Shown here in pieces: positions 1 through 13,467 of a stretch of 64,000 nt of DNA. The DNA lies in contig NC_063265.1 of assembly GCF_019578655.1 (NCBI RefSeq), positions 12,682,501 through 12,746,500 of the forward strand. Reading direction: 5' to 3'. Origin of the DNA: Ricinus communis (taxonomy: Eukaryota; Streptophyta; Magnoliopsida; Malpighiales; Euphorbiaceae). Under the pieces are notes generated by a model that made no database searches, was not told the DNA's origin, and saw only the letters and a program-made list of their open reading frames with translations. Position 1 is the first letter of the stretch; the number at the start of each line of letters is the position of its first letter. Both the position numbers and the translations under genes were made by a program.

Positions 1-664
1 TGCTCTAACTCTTGATCAACAGCAGCACAAGTTTTCATATAGGAATGCTTCCATATATGGAACCCGTGATGCTTTTTATCTGCTTCTAAATCAATATCTG
101 GATCAATTGAAGTATGAGCAAGAGTTTCCTGCCAAGTACACAGCAAAGATGATGGCATCCATTCTCGGACTTTCTTTGCCACAAAATGGCCCCAGGGACC
201 ATGTCCATCAAATATCCCGCAAAATATCATGTCTTCTTGGCATCCAAATTCCTATTTCCAACAATAACAATACCACTCCTTAAGCAGATGAGTTTAATCA
301 CACTTAGCATACAAGAAACTGTATATATATCTAAACAATGATTGTCATCAAAGAAAGCATAAAAACGAAACCATAGAACTTGTAACGTAATCCATATAGT
401 TGCAAATGTTTAACTCTTTACCTCCCATACAATGAAGCAATCCTGATTTATTCCTTTCTCGCCTTTCTTTGAGAAAACTGAGGCAAAATTCTTTGAACCA
501 TCAACATTTACAGAACCAGAAGATCGCAATATCAAGTCATTCTTCTTTGCTTCTTTGATTATTGCATGTGCAGCTTCTCTACCATCACCATTTCCATTAT
601 TCTTCCCTTTTCTTATTGCAAGCGACCTTGCCAGTCCATTGAACATGGAAGATATATGCCCCAT
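1..664 (-). CDS. PP2C-type Ser/Thr protein phosphatase, N-terminal part (cut by window edge)
   Basis: Two coding exons are visible on the minus strand: 664-422 (81 codons, starting ATG at 664) and 251 to beyond position 1. The intron 421-252 is GT-AG. The protein starts MGHISSMFNGLARS, runs through SKKGEKGINQDC and enters the second exon with a PP2C metal-binding motif, FDGHGPWG. Metal-dependent PP2C phosphatases coordinate Mn/Mg through such Asp residues. The long basic N-terminus before the NQD motif resembles Arabidopsis PP2Cs such as At1g16220/At1g79630 (clade E, from memory). The in-frame TTG at 670 is not needed, because ATG 664 matches the family start. The catalytic core beyond DGHG lies outside the window, so activity cannot be judged. 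Substrate unknown. Confidence 0.9.
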
Positions 665-2250
665 TGTCAATGTCAGTATTCAGATGGACACCGGACACCA
701 GAATATGTTTTGGTTCTACTCTTTTGTAGATTCAAATACCTGAACATTCAAAGATAAATAGTAACCACATAAACACAGTGCAAGAATGACAGGAAAGGCA
801 AAAAATGATAAAATATGTACATCAAGAAACGAAGCCTAGTTGCAATTTTTTACTCGACACCTATTTTCCTAAAAACCAAAACGGTGGTTAAAGTACATGG
901 ATTTAATACAGTGCCTGAAACAAAAGACATGTATCTGACTCAGAAAGCCAAGAATCTTGAAATTTAATAAGAGTAAAAACCAAAATCTGTAAATCACCAC
1001 AGGGAATATTCAAATCTGACATGGAATTCCAACATCGCGTCCAGAATTTCATAGAAAGGCCAAGAGAAAAAGAACAGCAAGTTTTTAAAAAATAATAATA
1101 ACCATGACTATAGGTATTAGACTGTTCTGGCAGCTTCATTACTGTTCTTGTTTGGTTGCTGAGAAAATGTGACTGCATTCACTGGAAGGGTAAAGATAGA
1201 ATTCTTTTTCTCCTTTATACGATTGGCAGCCACGGAAAACATTTAAGTACAGATTAAAACATACCTACTACAACTAATTTGCTTGGTTGTATTGAGACTG
1301 TCAATCTACAGAAAACTCACATTTTTCCCCCTCAATCCTTTCTAACATTTACCTTTCAACCAAACAAAGGTTGACCCTATTGTTATTTTCCAAGAAAATC
1401 AAGGAAAAGACGGCAAACAAAATTCGAACTCAACTCAATCGTAAACCTTTTTCAGTCAGAGAGAAAGAAAAAATGCTGAATTCAGCCTGGTAATAATGAT
1501 AATACCCCAGGAAGAAAACAGTTGAATCATGAAACATTTTCACTTAGAAATCATTTAAACATTTTTCTCATCATGGAAACTAAACTCATGGCCTGCTCTT
1601 TTAGCTGAGAAACACATGGAAAGAAATTTAGCCAAAGCTTTGACTTTTATAAGTTTCTAATTGTATATTTCGAAGCCCATAATTACATTCACAATCAGTT
1701 CCTTGCATAGATTATTCATATGAATGAAGCTTATGATTCAAAGTCTCATTTTTCTTTCTTTCCATTTCAAACCCAAAAACCAAACAAACTCAGATGAAAT
1801 CTTTACCAAGAAAGCTCATTCAAGCTGTCTAACTATCACAAAGTAAAGAAATGAAAAACACAAACTTTAGAGACCAAAACATAATAATTCAAAGGAAACC
1901 AAGTCAAAAACAAAAATAAGACCTCGAGGCAAACCAAAAAAGAAAGAATCAGAGAGCAGGAATCTGACGAATTTGCAGCAAAGATGACATGATCAACCAG
2001 AAATTGAAGCAAGAATATGAGCTGAGAATTCGAGAGAGAGAAAATGGAGATAAATCACAATCCATAATGAAAAAGAGAGAGAGAGAGAGAGAGAAGTATA
2101 GAGGTTTCTCTTTGTTGGGTTGTGAATTTCCTTTTCTTTCTTTTTTTTCTTTATAACTTTTGGATTTGGAGAAGATAACAAAGAAGAAAAAAAGAAAGAA
2201 GCTTTCTTTTTTACATGCACAACAGTCACTGTTTGTTTGTGAGGTAGCTG
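665..2250 (-). promoter_or_regulatory. Probable 5' leader, leader intron and promoter of the PP2C gene
   Basis: This 1.6-kb stretch upstream of the PP2C start has no supported coding region. A 3' splice-site-like sequence (minus strand TGTTCAG, ending about 741) and donor-like GGTAAAG near 1804 suggest one leader intron with the first exon around 1805-2200. The leader would include a perfect (AG)n tract at 2074-2094, common in plant 5' UTRs. Exact ends of the leader and transcription start are inference. Confidence 0.4.
2074..2094. repeat. (AG)n microsatellite
   Basis: About ten AG units, CT-rich on the gene strand, in the presumed 5' leader of the left-edge PP2C gene. Confidence 0.9.
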
Positions 2251-3005
2251 TTTAACTAAAAAGACTTCCTCTTTCTCTCTTTATTTCTGGTTTAAAAAGC
2301 AGTGTTGGTTATGCTTCCTTTTTAGCTTCCGTTCTTTTTCTATATTATACACTGTATCCAAAAATCTTGTGATTTGCACAGTTTAAAGATGTTACTGTTT
2401 GAGGGATGTGTATACATGCTATGAGCTGTTTTTCATGGAAAGACATGGAGTCCTGTGAATCATTATGTCCTAGACTCCCAATTGTTGGTCAACTATGGTT
2501 AGCTAAAAACTTTTATAAAAAAAAAATTATCTGGAGTTGCTATATAAGCTAAAATAAATATAAGAGGAACATGTTATTGATATATATTTTATATTTAAAA
2601 TTAATAAATAAATATTAAATATTTATATTTGTAATATATATATAGAAAAATTAAATAAAATTTTAAAAATATTTACCATTTTTTTCAGTATTTGGCAGCA
2701 TATTTTTCATATACATATTACATTTAAAGGTTTAATGGGTTGTTTAATTGATATGAAATGAACTCTTACTAATATTATTAAATAATGATGAAAAAGCTCA
2801 AATTTACTGATTTTTTTATTTTCAGAAAATAAAGATGCTAATTAGCAGCTCCCTCAAACCCTAGATTTAATTATTGATTTAGTAATTCAATGATGAATTC
2901 CAAGTTTTACCATTATAATACCTATAGATTTATTGTGACAGGAGGTAGGTGTATATTTCAAACAATATTTTGATCTAAAATTAAAAAGATATGTTGATAT
3001 TTAAA

Positions 3006-3009
<4 letters not shown>

Positions 3010-3049
<40 letters not shown>
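3010..3049. repeat. (TA)20 microsatellite
   Basis: Perfect TA dinucleotide run of 40 bases in the intergenic spacer. Confidence 0.95.
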
Positions 3050-3052
<3 letters not shown>

Positions 3053-4102
3053 GTCAATAAAAATTCAAATATGTTAAAGTCGAAATTTGGAATTTTATGA
3101 AGAGAAAATAGGAAGGAGAATTTTTGTTTATGTATTTGAAAGTGATTTAAGTTGACTTGTAATTGTAAATCAGTGTGCCCTCCATTAACTCTCACTTGAA
3201 TGCTCAACGAAATTAAGACAGTAGACTTTTCTTTTAGAAGAATTATGAATATCAGTATATTTTGATATAAAAAATAAAAATAAATATTAAAAAATTTATT
3301 TTTAATAATTAGTAATCGTTTTGATAGAACCGTAAATTATAATTTTACAGCAATAATGCTTCATTATATGGTATTAAGCTACGTATCAATTTTATATATA
3401 TCTTTTAATGATTCTGATTGTCTAAATGTCAGATTTAATTTATTTTTTTCTTTAGAGGGAGAACTTAACGTCATCTTTCGCTTTTTTTTCCTTTGTTTCG
3501 AGAAATATAGCGATCAATTCCGATTCTTTCTTTTTCTATTGATTTTTTTCCGATCGAGATGTATGGCTCCATGAGTCTATGTGTCTATATAGATCTTGTT
3601 CATGGTTTAACGAAAATGTGCAAAAATGAATAAATATAAAACTTCAATAAAATGAGAACTCAAAATTTTCATAAAAAAGAATTATAAAACTCTTTAAAAA
3701 AATACTAATATTTATTTATAAAACTAATTAATAAAAAAAAACCACCATATCCAGTTGCAAACAATTTTTTTGTTACTTTTAGAAGAATTATGTGATTTTT
3801 TTTTGTTACTTTAACCAAATCGAAGTTCAATGATCTGAAATTGCTTGACCATGTCCAGTCCCAAACATTTAAATACTATTTCATGAAGTAGCTAGAAAAT
3901 TTCATAAACTTTTGACCCAAAAAAAGAGAAAAAGAAATCCTAAACTATTAAAAAAAATAAAACCCATTTCTTTATACATAAAACCAACTATGATTACGAA
4001 ATGCATTGTTGGGTCACCTCTTTGTTGCCCAATCAAAACCTTATTTTCAAAATCCTTCTCTATTTAATAAGGACCAAAACGAAAAAAGAAAAGGGAAAGG
4101 AA

Positions 4103-4121
4103 AGAGAGAGAGAGAGAGAGA
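4103..4121. repeat. (AG)n microsatellite
   Basis: Perfect AG run of about 19 bases preceded by A/G-rich sequence. Confidence 0.9.
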
Positions 4122-6699
4122 TATTTGGGATTAAAAATTAATGCATATCTTGAGCACATAATTTGATATGATCCTAACACATGGCCATATTACAAGCCAC
4201 TGGCTCCTTTTTTGGACCAACACCATCTCCTTTTGAATTCATTAAATAATCATATGGGCTAATTTGTTTTTAGCAAATAATATTATCTAAAGATTCGTCT
4301 GTTATTACTTTATTGTGTTCTTAATCATTTGTCCTCCAGCAAAAGCTCATTATAATAACAACCCATATTCTTGACATTCATAAATTATTAAAAATATATA
4401 ATAACTATAAAAATTTATTTGAATATAGTTTTGTGCAACGATTTGTATGATTATTATGTTAGAATGGAATATAAGCAAATTATTAATTATTTTTATTTTG
4501 TTTAGTTTAATAGCATCGAGTTAGTTGACAATATGGAGATATTATTATTATTATGGTGAAATGTTTTTTTCTTTTTATTATTATGCGTTCATGAATTCTA
4601 CTTTTAAGAAATAATAATATATTTATATTTATTTTATTAGAAATTCAATAAATTGGAAGCTATTATTTATAATTAAAATTGATGACCTCCGTAGATGATA
4701 GAACACAAAATCCGTTGATGAAATAAAATAAAAATATTTTTTGAAAGTAAATAAATGCAATAAAACGATATAATGATTATCCAATCTCCTTTTAGTCACA
4801 ACATTGCTTGTGATACAATCAAATAGTAGCAATTAATTTGTGTTCTCAAAACCAAATCATATTTATTTAAGAATGGAAATTATAGACCAAAAGTGAAGTC
4901 ACTTTATGAAGAAGAGTTTGAGCATTTCTTCCACAAAATCTGTGGATCAGATTTAATTCACTCAGATGGTCAGGCTTTTTGTCACGCGCTCACTGTCTCT
5001 CTTTTTCCAGGAAGTTCCATGTGCTTTTTTTTCATCAGCAATTTGCATTGGATCTTTTTGAACATCTTCATCCCTATTTGTCATTTCAATTTCACCCAAA
5101 AGGGACAATTTGGTACACCCACCTCTTTTGATAATAATTGGATTTTAATACAAATAAATTATTGGTTTTTTTAGCCTCTGCTATAATTAAAGAGTTTAAT
5201 TTTTTGAGATTTTAATTTATCCAGCTGGTGAAAAAGTTCAAAAAAAAAATAATAATAATAATAGATTTATTTTAATTCAAAATGCTGGAAAATTCTGAAA
5301 ATATTCTGTGATTAAATATTACATAATATTTACATATATGCGGGAGTGATTGTGAGTGGTCAGGATTAGGTGGTCCCATGTACGCGTATAACATAATTGA
5401 GCCATTGAACCAGTAAGTAGTTAGAAGTTGGGACCCATACATAATAAAGGTCATGAGATGACTGTTTTAGGTCTGTTGTCGGCAACATTAATTCTGTCCA
5501 GGAATATGTATTCATTCTTGGTTCTCTTTATTTATCACATTACCGCCAAACAAAAATAAATGCTCAATATTATTATTAATTCAGTCACTTCATATTATTT
5601 ATATTTTTAAAATTTATTTATAACCGAATTAAATTGATATATTTGACAATGTAAACAATAGAAAAACCGATATTATCATTTAGAATAATTAAAATAAATA
5701 AATTGTGAGGGGAATGTGAAATACTAAATTTGGAAAATATATGACGTGGATTAAAATTTAATTAAAGAAACTGTTATTTGTTTGGAAATAAGTAAATGGA
5801 GACCTAAATAGTCTCAAGACAGAGGAGTCGTAATCGCTTGGATGGCAGATGCGGTACACCGTATAATAGCCATTCACAATAATACCTCGTTATGAAATCG
5901 GTGAAGTGATTCCCTGGATCCGTGAATCAAGGACGAGTCGCCACGCGTGAATAGTTTCAAATCGGAAACTGACACGTAGCAACAGTAATCACATGTGGGC
6001 GGTGCACCAGATAGCGACATTCGAGCTTGTAATTATTTTTGGTTTTTGTTTTATATTTATTTTCCTGTTGGTAGGCGCGGACTAAAAAAGACATGCAACT
6101 TTTTAAGCAATACAAAAATGATTTGTTTGATGGCAAAATCTAGAGTTCAGTATTTAATGGAATCATGGGAAATCTAGGCCTTTGATTTTTATTTTTTTTA
6201 TTTTTTTTTTCTTATTGGATGGATATTTGATTAGATTGACCCAATCAATGACTTTTTGGTCATAGTGGGGTTTCAAATTTTCAACTCTCCAATGGAATTC
6301 GAAGCATTTAACAAACACTTCATTCTGTTGTTATTTTTTGTATTTGGAAAAGGAAAATAAAATAAAATAAAATTCAATATCATGACCCACTTGCTGCTAA
6401 AATACTTTAATAAGAAAAGTATATGAGAAATTCGTGGTCCATAAATTATCATAATTAGATAATATGCTTTGTACTGCATAAATAAATATTTTATCTAAAT
6501 GAGCTGTAGAAAATATAATATAAAAACTATCCAATTACATTTACCATTTTCTAATTCGAACGGATGAAAATATCAATTAAATAACTTTCTCAATAGCATT
6601 TTATACGTACCAGTTAACTTTCAAAAACTCATTAAAAATGAAATCAGAGCATTAAGAATTTGAGCTTGAATCTTTCTCCAATTGTAATTATATTAGAAT

Positions 6700-7166
6700 A
6701 GTTGATGTCTTCTCAAATTATAGAGATCTTTGTTCTTGGGCAGTTGGGCCTCACTACAGTAACTGCCTTGCTCGTCTTCAATTGGGATCAAGAAATTACA
6801 ATGTATTCCAGTTCCCATTTCATTATTCACATCCATCATTGATCTTTGCCTAACAAGACAAGGAAGCACCCATAAGGAAAGAGCAAACATGGCATTCACA
6901 ACTATGGCATGCCCGCCTCATAATGGTGCAAAAAGCAAAACAGCCATATAGGTTTAGTGCTTTGTACATTCATTTGAAACAAGTAGAAAGTCAAAAAGTA
7001 AAAGAGTCCACCGACAAACCCGTAGATGTGACATATGGATAATTTTGGGGTTGTTAATATTCACATTCAAAGCAATTTCACAACCCACATTACAGGAGTA
7101 AAATAAAAGATGGGAAATGGAAGGAAATTTTGAAAATATTTTTCTTTGCCAGACTTCAATAATGCG
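6700..7166 (-). other. Probable 3' UTR and downstream region of TEN1
   Basis: No open frame here resembles a known protein. The minus-strand frame of 68 codons at 6693-6899 lies directly downstream of TEN1 and is better explained as its 3' UTR or flank. The polyadenylation site was not determined. Confidence 0.3.
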
Positions 7167-8806
7167 TCAGGCTTTTGAGTTTCTTATGTGGTCAGCTTCG
7201 AACTGTCTTAATAACTGCAGAGACTGATTATATAGGTTGAGATCAATGCCATCAACATTCCTACCTACACGTGCCTGCAAGATTGCCTGAAACAAAGCAT
7301 AAGACTTATTTATGTTATCAATTAATTGAAAGGCGGGGAGAGACAGGTAAAGGAAGCCTTCAACTGAATCAAACTCTTACCTCATCATCAGGTTGAATTA
7401 GGAGTTCGCCAATGAACTGATAGACAGAACCAATTCGGAAGCTTAGGTCACTTAAGTGCTGAGTGTCAATCTTCAGAATGGCATTCCCATCAGCAATACG
7501 AGCTATGGCCGTATCCACAGTATATTCTTGTAGCCTATGAAAGAAACAACAGATTTAGTTTTAATATGTTGTACTACAAAGAAGAAGGAAAAATATATAT
7601 GCTGCAGTCCAAAGACAATCGACTAACAAAATGAAGTAATGTGACATACATGGTGGAAACATTCAGTTTAATAGAACATGTTTGGATACTTCATAGAATG
7701 AAAATTGCCAACTTGTATACAGCAGTTTAATCTCGTTAGGAATACAAATCATAAACAACACCGAGAATTTGATATTAAATGGTGTATAGCATCTGGCCAT
7801 GCCTGATTGAAAGAGATACATAGTTTTCCAGTTTTAAAAAACCTTCTCCTGTCAAATAAGGCACCACCCTAGAATAATGGTGAGTTCAAAAACAATGCTC
7901 AATACTTATATCTACAGAATAAATAATGCCAAATTGTCCCTTTTTCTTAATACTTAACCTTCTAAAAGTTTGATAAATCTAGAATGAAACTCATCCAAGA
8001 GATATTAGTATGCCAACATCTTTAAGCCCTAGGCTTTATAAACAGAGTAATCATGTTACTGTATTGTGACAGAACACCCTCAAAAGATCACTAGTCTTTT
8101 GTCTCGTATGCATATCATGAGGTTATCTTGATTACATGAGTTCAAAAATAAAATGCCTAATGTGAAGTAAAGTGGCCAAAAAATGAGAAGAAGCTAATAA
8201 TTCTGGTTCTGTGGGAAACAACATGCAATTGTCTATATTACCAATGACATGAATGAAAAGATCTCTTTAAGACTCTGACATAATAATAGTAGCCTTTTAG
8301 ACCTACAGATAGATTCTCTTCATTTCCAGCAAAATGGAGCCAAGAATTCCAGTATTTGATATGGGAATTTCCTTCCACAGAAAACTTTGAAAATCTCAGA
8401 TTATATACATATGTTGACACTATTGCTAGCCACTTTGCTTCTGCATCTGTCATCATCACCACCTCCAATCCTCCCACCTTAGTGCAATTTGCCCCAACCC
8501 CCTCGTTATCTTTACCATCAACTTTCTCTGCCTCATCTCCATCTAGCCATCAATTTTAGGTACAATTCTTAGCTACCAACATCTAAAGAAAAAGGCCCAC
8601 CCCCTAAAGCCTCACTCCTAATACATCCGACAGAAATGAAAATGTGAAATCACAACATTTATCGTGATCATCATCACAGAACATAGGAAACAATCACCAA
8701 TGTTAAGAACCTCTATTTCCATTCTTTTTCCCATCTCAATCTCACATTTTTCTTTTGCAATCTCAATGGCAGACTACTTTGTTTTACTATAAACACTACT
8801 AAAAAT

Positions 8807-8837
<31 letters not shown>

Positions 8838-9112
8838 CACAGAAAACCAAAATGTCTACAAGCTTTTAGGACCTAATTGCTCAATGGGCTCCGTAATTGG
8901 GAAAATGAAAAACGATAAACAGAAAGAAAAACACTAGCTTTACAGAACACAAATCTCTCCACATTAATAAAAGGAAAGAAAAAAAAAACATAAAAAAAAA
9001 AAACTTACTTCCCAGTGATTCTAATTGAAGATCCTTGCTTAAAGAAAGGAGATGATGGGTGCAAATCTAGCAAGGTCACCAATTCACCATGTTTAATTGC
9101 AGGAACTGCCAT
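7167..9112 (-). CDS. TEN1: CST telomere-capping complex subunit TEN1
   Basis: Three exons on the minus strand: 9112-9009, 7534-7381 and 7286-7167, all joined by GT-AG introns. Together they give 378 nt and a 125-residue protein from ATG 9112 to TGA 7167. It reads MAVPAIKHGELVTLLDLH, then an OB-fold-length body (FKQGSSIRITGKLQEY, IGSVYQFIGELL) and the tail GRNVDGIDLNLYNQSLQLL, a plant TEN1 signature. TEN1 is the small OB-fold subunit of the CTC1-STN1-TEN1 complex that protects telomere ends and aids lagging-strand fill-in in the nucleus. The length equals that of Arabidopsis TEN1 as I recall it, and no residue is missing. Intron 1 (about 1.47 kb) is large and carries a 24-A run. A TGGGCC site II element at 9252-9257 lies just upstream of the start. 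I am confident of the family and the exon structure. Confidence 0.93.
8814..8837. repeat. A24 homopolymer in TEN1 intron 1
   Basis: Run of 24 A on the plus strand (T24 on the gene strand) within the first TEN1 intron. It is followed downstream by two shorter A runs near 8980-9003. Confidence 0.9.
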
Positions 9113-9251
9113 TAAATCACCACTCACTCACACTCGCACTCTCCGAATGCATAATTCTAACACTGCCCAAAAGAGGAAAGAGATGATAAAAAAGAATATT
9201 AATGGAGCTTCATTTTTTCCTGATACTTATGGGCTTCTGGTTTTATAGCAT

Positions 9252-9257
9252 TGGGCC
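9252..9257 (+). promoter_or_regulatory. Site II (TGGGCC) element upstream of TEN1
   Basis: TGGGCC about 140 bases upstream of the TEN1 start codon. Such elements bind TCP factors and are frequent in promoters of growth and DNA-maintenance genes. A single short motif, so weak evidence. Confidence 0.35.
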
Positions 9258-9259
9258 GT

Positions 9260-11440
9260 ATGGACCAACAATCTTTTTGTTTTGAATTCTTAAACTGCGT
9301 GGAGAAAAAGGCTTAATTCCAAATAAATCCTCGAATTTGCATTTATTTGTAACTGTAGCCTAGTTTCTAATTTTTTTTTAATTTTAGTAATATATTTTAA
9401 TATTCTCACCAATAACAAAAATAAGATTGGGTTAGTAGTAAAATTCTTCGCTCATTCCAGAACCGACATCAATTAAATAATTAAACAAGGGTAATAATAA
9501 ATCATCTTACTCATTTTGATTTTTTTTAGAAGTTACTCATTTTAATTGATGTCTAGTTGAAATTTATTAAAAAATTTATTTCATTTGAGAAAAAATATAT
9601 GAAAGATAAAATAAAATATATTTTAATATTATGGAATATACAGACAAACTAATATATAATTCATTTATAAATTTCATCTATTTTATTAGAATTTAGTTAA
9701 GTTATAACAAATTTCATAAAAATTTGAATATATATAGCTCTAAATTAATTTTCACTTTATTTAAAGTACATAAATTTTAAATTTATAAATAAATTTCATA
9801 AATCTTATGAATTGAACGTATAATTCCTTTTTATAGTTGAAAGTCTTTTAAGCTCTATATTTCTAAATAATTATTTCAAAGTGTTTGTGAATGAATTAGC
9901 AACTCTAATACTGACTCAATCTCTTTTTATAGGTAATGTTACAACTATATTAGCATACTTTGACTAATAATTTTTCTTAGACTTTAGTTAAGATCAATGT
10001 TAAAATGTATTGCTAAATTTTATTTTTTTAAATCTGTAATTAAATTTTAAAATTAAAAAAAATTATAAGATAAATTAGTATGTGAAAAAAAAAAAGATAC
10101 ACATCAAAGGTTCTATATCATGTGAGATTATTAAGTTATAATTTGGCTGAAAAGTCATATATTATGCAATTTGAATGCAAAGAATGTTATATTAGTTGTT
10201 GGAAGGTACTGATTTCATATGAGTAAGTGAAATTGTTAAGACAAATAGAGCCATAGAGTTTGACCATGTTTTTTAATGGTCATGATGGCTGCTTGTATAG
10301 TTGAAAATAATAGAATTTGAACTCAACAACCCATATTAAGAAAAATTCAATGTGACTTTGCCACTCTGATTATTCCTATATTATGATTTTATGAACTGAA
10401 AAGTCCTTTTTGTTCTTTGCTAAGTTGATTCAGTCAATTGTTGTTGCATCTCACTCACCAATTTGGTCTCTTTTAAGCAAGCAAATATAAGTTTTGAAAA
10501 GATAATATGCTTTATGAAAGTATTACACAAAATGTTTGAAGTTAGAATAATGGTTAAATTCAATTTACTTTTCCTCTATATTACCCATGTCATTACTTGA
10601 TAGTAAGTGAAGAAAAATATCGATTGATTTATTTAAATGTATTTAATGAACTTTTATTTTTTTATCAATATTTCTTCCATTCAACTATTCTATAAGAAAA
10701 ATCATATAAATTTACTTTATTTTATTAAATTCTTATAATATAATTTTTTTGTTTTTCTTAATAAAAATAAAAATTTCATAAAATATATACAAAGTTGTTA
10801 ATCCAAGTAAAAATTAATATATGAAAGCTCTCAAAAACTTAATATGCTGACTAATGATCATACTTTGCATGTAATGTATATACCCACTTAAATAGTCATA
10901 TAGTTTTAATAATAGTGGAGCAAAGATGACAATTATGGAATAGATAAAGATGTGTATGGATGTTACTTGTGCCATGGGTTTCTCCAAATTTGTTTGCTTT
11001 CTAAAGTTTGTACCTAAGTTACACTATCCAAACACATGTGATGCCTCTTTATAATTATTATAACATTATCCTTTCTTCATGTGAAACACAAAAGTCCTTG
11101 CCATCGTTGACAATCAACGAACCCATTTTAAAAGTATGTATTATTTATCAAACTGACTAATAAAATATTTCTAAAAATTTTGTAAATTTATTTTAAAACT
11201 AAAAAATATATATAATAAATTATTTCTTATTTCTAAAATTTTATATTTATATCAATACAAAAGTATAAAATTTTATGGATGTTATCCGAGAGAATATTAA
11301 ATAAAAATAAAATAAAAATTAATACTCTAAGCTGACAAAAGAGGATTAAAGATTTTTAAATGTAAAAGTGCATAATTATAAGGTATTTTTTATATTTTAT
11401 TTTATTAATTACTATTTTTCTTTTTCTTTTTTAATTTGCA
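9260..11440. other. AT-rich intergenic spacer
   Basis: About 2.2 kb of AT-rich sequence with only short chance frames. I see no gene, transposon terminus or RNA gene. Confidence 0.6.
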
Positions 11441-11449
11441 TTGAAGAGG

Positions 11450-11990
11450 ATTTTATTTCACATATACCACGTAGGCTGAGTCTGAGAGACGATTTGATTG
11501 GGCCACCAAAAAGAATTCGGTGGGAAAGACTTGCAGGGAGCGCGTAAAATCCACTGTTACGAAACAGCGCTTGATAATAACCAAAGACATACTTACTAGA
11601 ACAAAAGAACTTTCTTTCAATGCTAATAATGACGGAGAACGCCCGCCCCTTAAGCACTATCCTATTGAGAACAGAATCGTGACGCGCCCTGTGAAAGAAA
11701 GGAATAGAGCGCGTGTAAAAGTAAGAAGAGTGGGGACATTTAGAACCGGTAGTCACTGAGGTGGGCCCCTACTTGACGAGACACTTCTCCACTTTGTGTC
11801 CCTATAAAATGGGTTTTGAAAAGTTCCATATCATATGATCAAATTATCTCGCGATAATGTTTGAATTTCTCTTGTAAAAGACACGAAGGAGACATAAAGA
11901 ATAGAAAAAGACGTGAGAGCAGTGATAAAATAATCGCGCATTTCGGGAGTAGATGAAGAATTAGCGGTCCTCATAAAGTAGTGTGGAATA
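11450..11990. promoter_or_regulatory. CGCG-rich promoter-like island (orphan)
   Basis: This stretch is clearly less AT-rich than its surroundings. It contains several CGCG cores (near 11539, 11682, 11709, 11850, 11936), a GTGGGCCC site at about 11761-11768 and a TATA-like CTATAAAAT at about 11801-11809. CGCG boxes of the form GCGCGT/ACGCGC are known targets of CAMTA factors. Overlapping frames on both strands (79 and 114 codons) match nothing I recognise. It may be the promoter of an unannotated transcript or a distal element of TPR3. The function is inference. Confidence 0.35.
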
Positions 11991-13440
11991 GGGTGTGTGT
12001 GAGTGTGTTTAAGCTCTCTTCTTGTCTTTGTCTTTTATTGGTCAAAAGTTTGGCTTACCAATGTCCTACAATGAGTCTTATAAGTGACCTTTCGGTTGGA
12101 GAAGATAAAATTAAGATGAAAAAGAAGTTAAATATAAAAAAATCTTATTTTTTTAATAGAAATTTTAGAATAAGAAAAATTATAATATAAATTCTGAAAT
12201 TTTAAAAATTTATATAATATTTATATAATTTTAGCTTAAAAAATAGAAGATAAATTTTTTTATTTATTTTCTCAATTTTATTCCGAATAAAAGATAAATA
12301 GTTGATAATGATTTTTTAGATTCTAAACTATCTTTTTCTTTTAATTTAAGGTAACCTAATTCAATATTTCAACTTAATTTTTATTTATGGAATTTCATAT
12401 TACTATATTATTATTTACACCAAAATATTTGATACTTAAAGTTCGTTTAAGTATTTTATAATAAATCTTGTAGTAAATTAGTTACTCAAAAGAACTAAAT
12501 TTAGCAAGAGCTTTTAATTTTATTAAAAAAACAAATTACAATCTCCAAAAGTTTCTTATAGTCATTGAAAATATAGGATTAGAAATATATAAACTTTAAT
12601 AAAGAATTGATATAACAAAGTTTAACTAAAAATTGCATAGAGAGCAGTAACGATTAAAAAGTAGTTTTGAATATCATTAAACTAGTCCTACTTTCAATAA
12701 TTAAAAAATAAAAAATAAAGATAATCTCCATGCTTTCATAAAAAAAAAAATCCTAATATTTCTAATATATAATAGATTTGATTTATCTAGTAAATATATT
12801 CAAAAAAGGCTTTAAAATATAATGTCAAATTTAATATTATTAAATCTCGTTAATTTAATTAAATCATTTTAAAACAGCATTGACAGTAGAATTTATATTT
12901 TTTTTTATTTAAAAAAAATAGAATTTAATTAGACACTAATGAAATGATAATTTTTTCAAACTCGTATAAAACAAGAACATATAAAAGTGTGACCAATATA
13001 CTTTGGTTTAGTTAGATAATTAAAAAGACATGTGAGATAATAATTTTGTTATTGATGTATGCAATTTTATATATAATAGCCTATAATGAAAAGCTTGAAA
13101 TTTGGTAGTTTGATTGCACTTGGAAAACAACTCACCACACTAAATAACAAACGGATAATGTCAAAATGCTCTATGATTGTCAACATGTTGGCCACGAAAG
13201 CTTAAAATCTCAATCATTTTTTATTTTGAATATTTTTATCCTTTTCTTTTATATTTATTTTATGTTTGTTATTTGCCAAAAATATCAGCTGCTTCTCATG
13301 AATAAGACACCGCCCATCAATTTTCACAAACAGAAGAATTTTCTGGTTTTTAATCTCACGCCCGTTGTGCGGCGCGTGCTAGAAACCCAGCAATACGCAG
13401 CCAGATGTGATGAAGAGATGATAAAATGAGAAATAACAAA
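11991..13440. other. AT-rich spacer upstream of TPR3
   Basis: No supported gene. Mostly poly-A/T-rich sequence. The last 150 bases become GC-richer and lead into the G20 run and the TPR3 promoter. Confidence 0.5.
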
Positions 13441-13467
13441 AAGCGAAAGCGACAGCACCATACGGGC

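Larger units (their letters stand above)
2251..6690. other. AT-rich intergenic spacer without a supported gene
   Basis: The open frames here are short, low in complexity and match no family I recognise. The stretch holds a (TA)20 tract at 3010-3049, an (AG)n tract at 4103-4121 and one more GC-balanced island at about 5820-6010 (see findings). The first few hundred bases are probably promoter of the divergent side of the PP2C gene. Confidence 0.6.

Noticed and set aside
665..670. In-frame TTG upstream of the PP2C start
   Set aside because: ATG at 664 gives the family-typical MGH N-terminus; a TTG start is not expected in a plant nuclear gene.
11412..11759. Overlapping open frames of 114 (minus) and 79 (plus) codons
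   Set aside because: No recognisable motif, opposite-strand overlap, and the region looks like promoter DNA; treated as non-coding.
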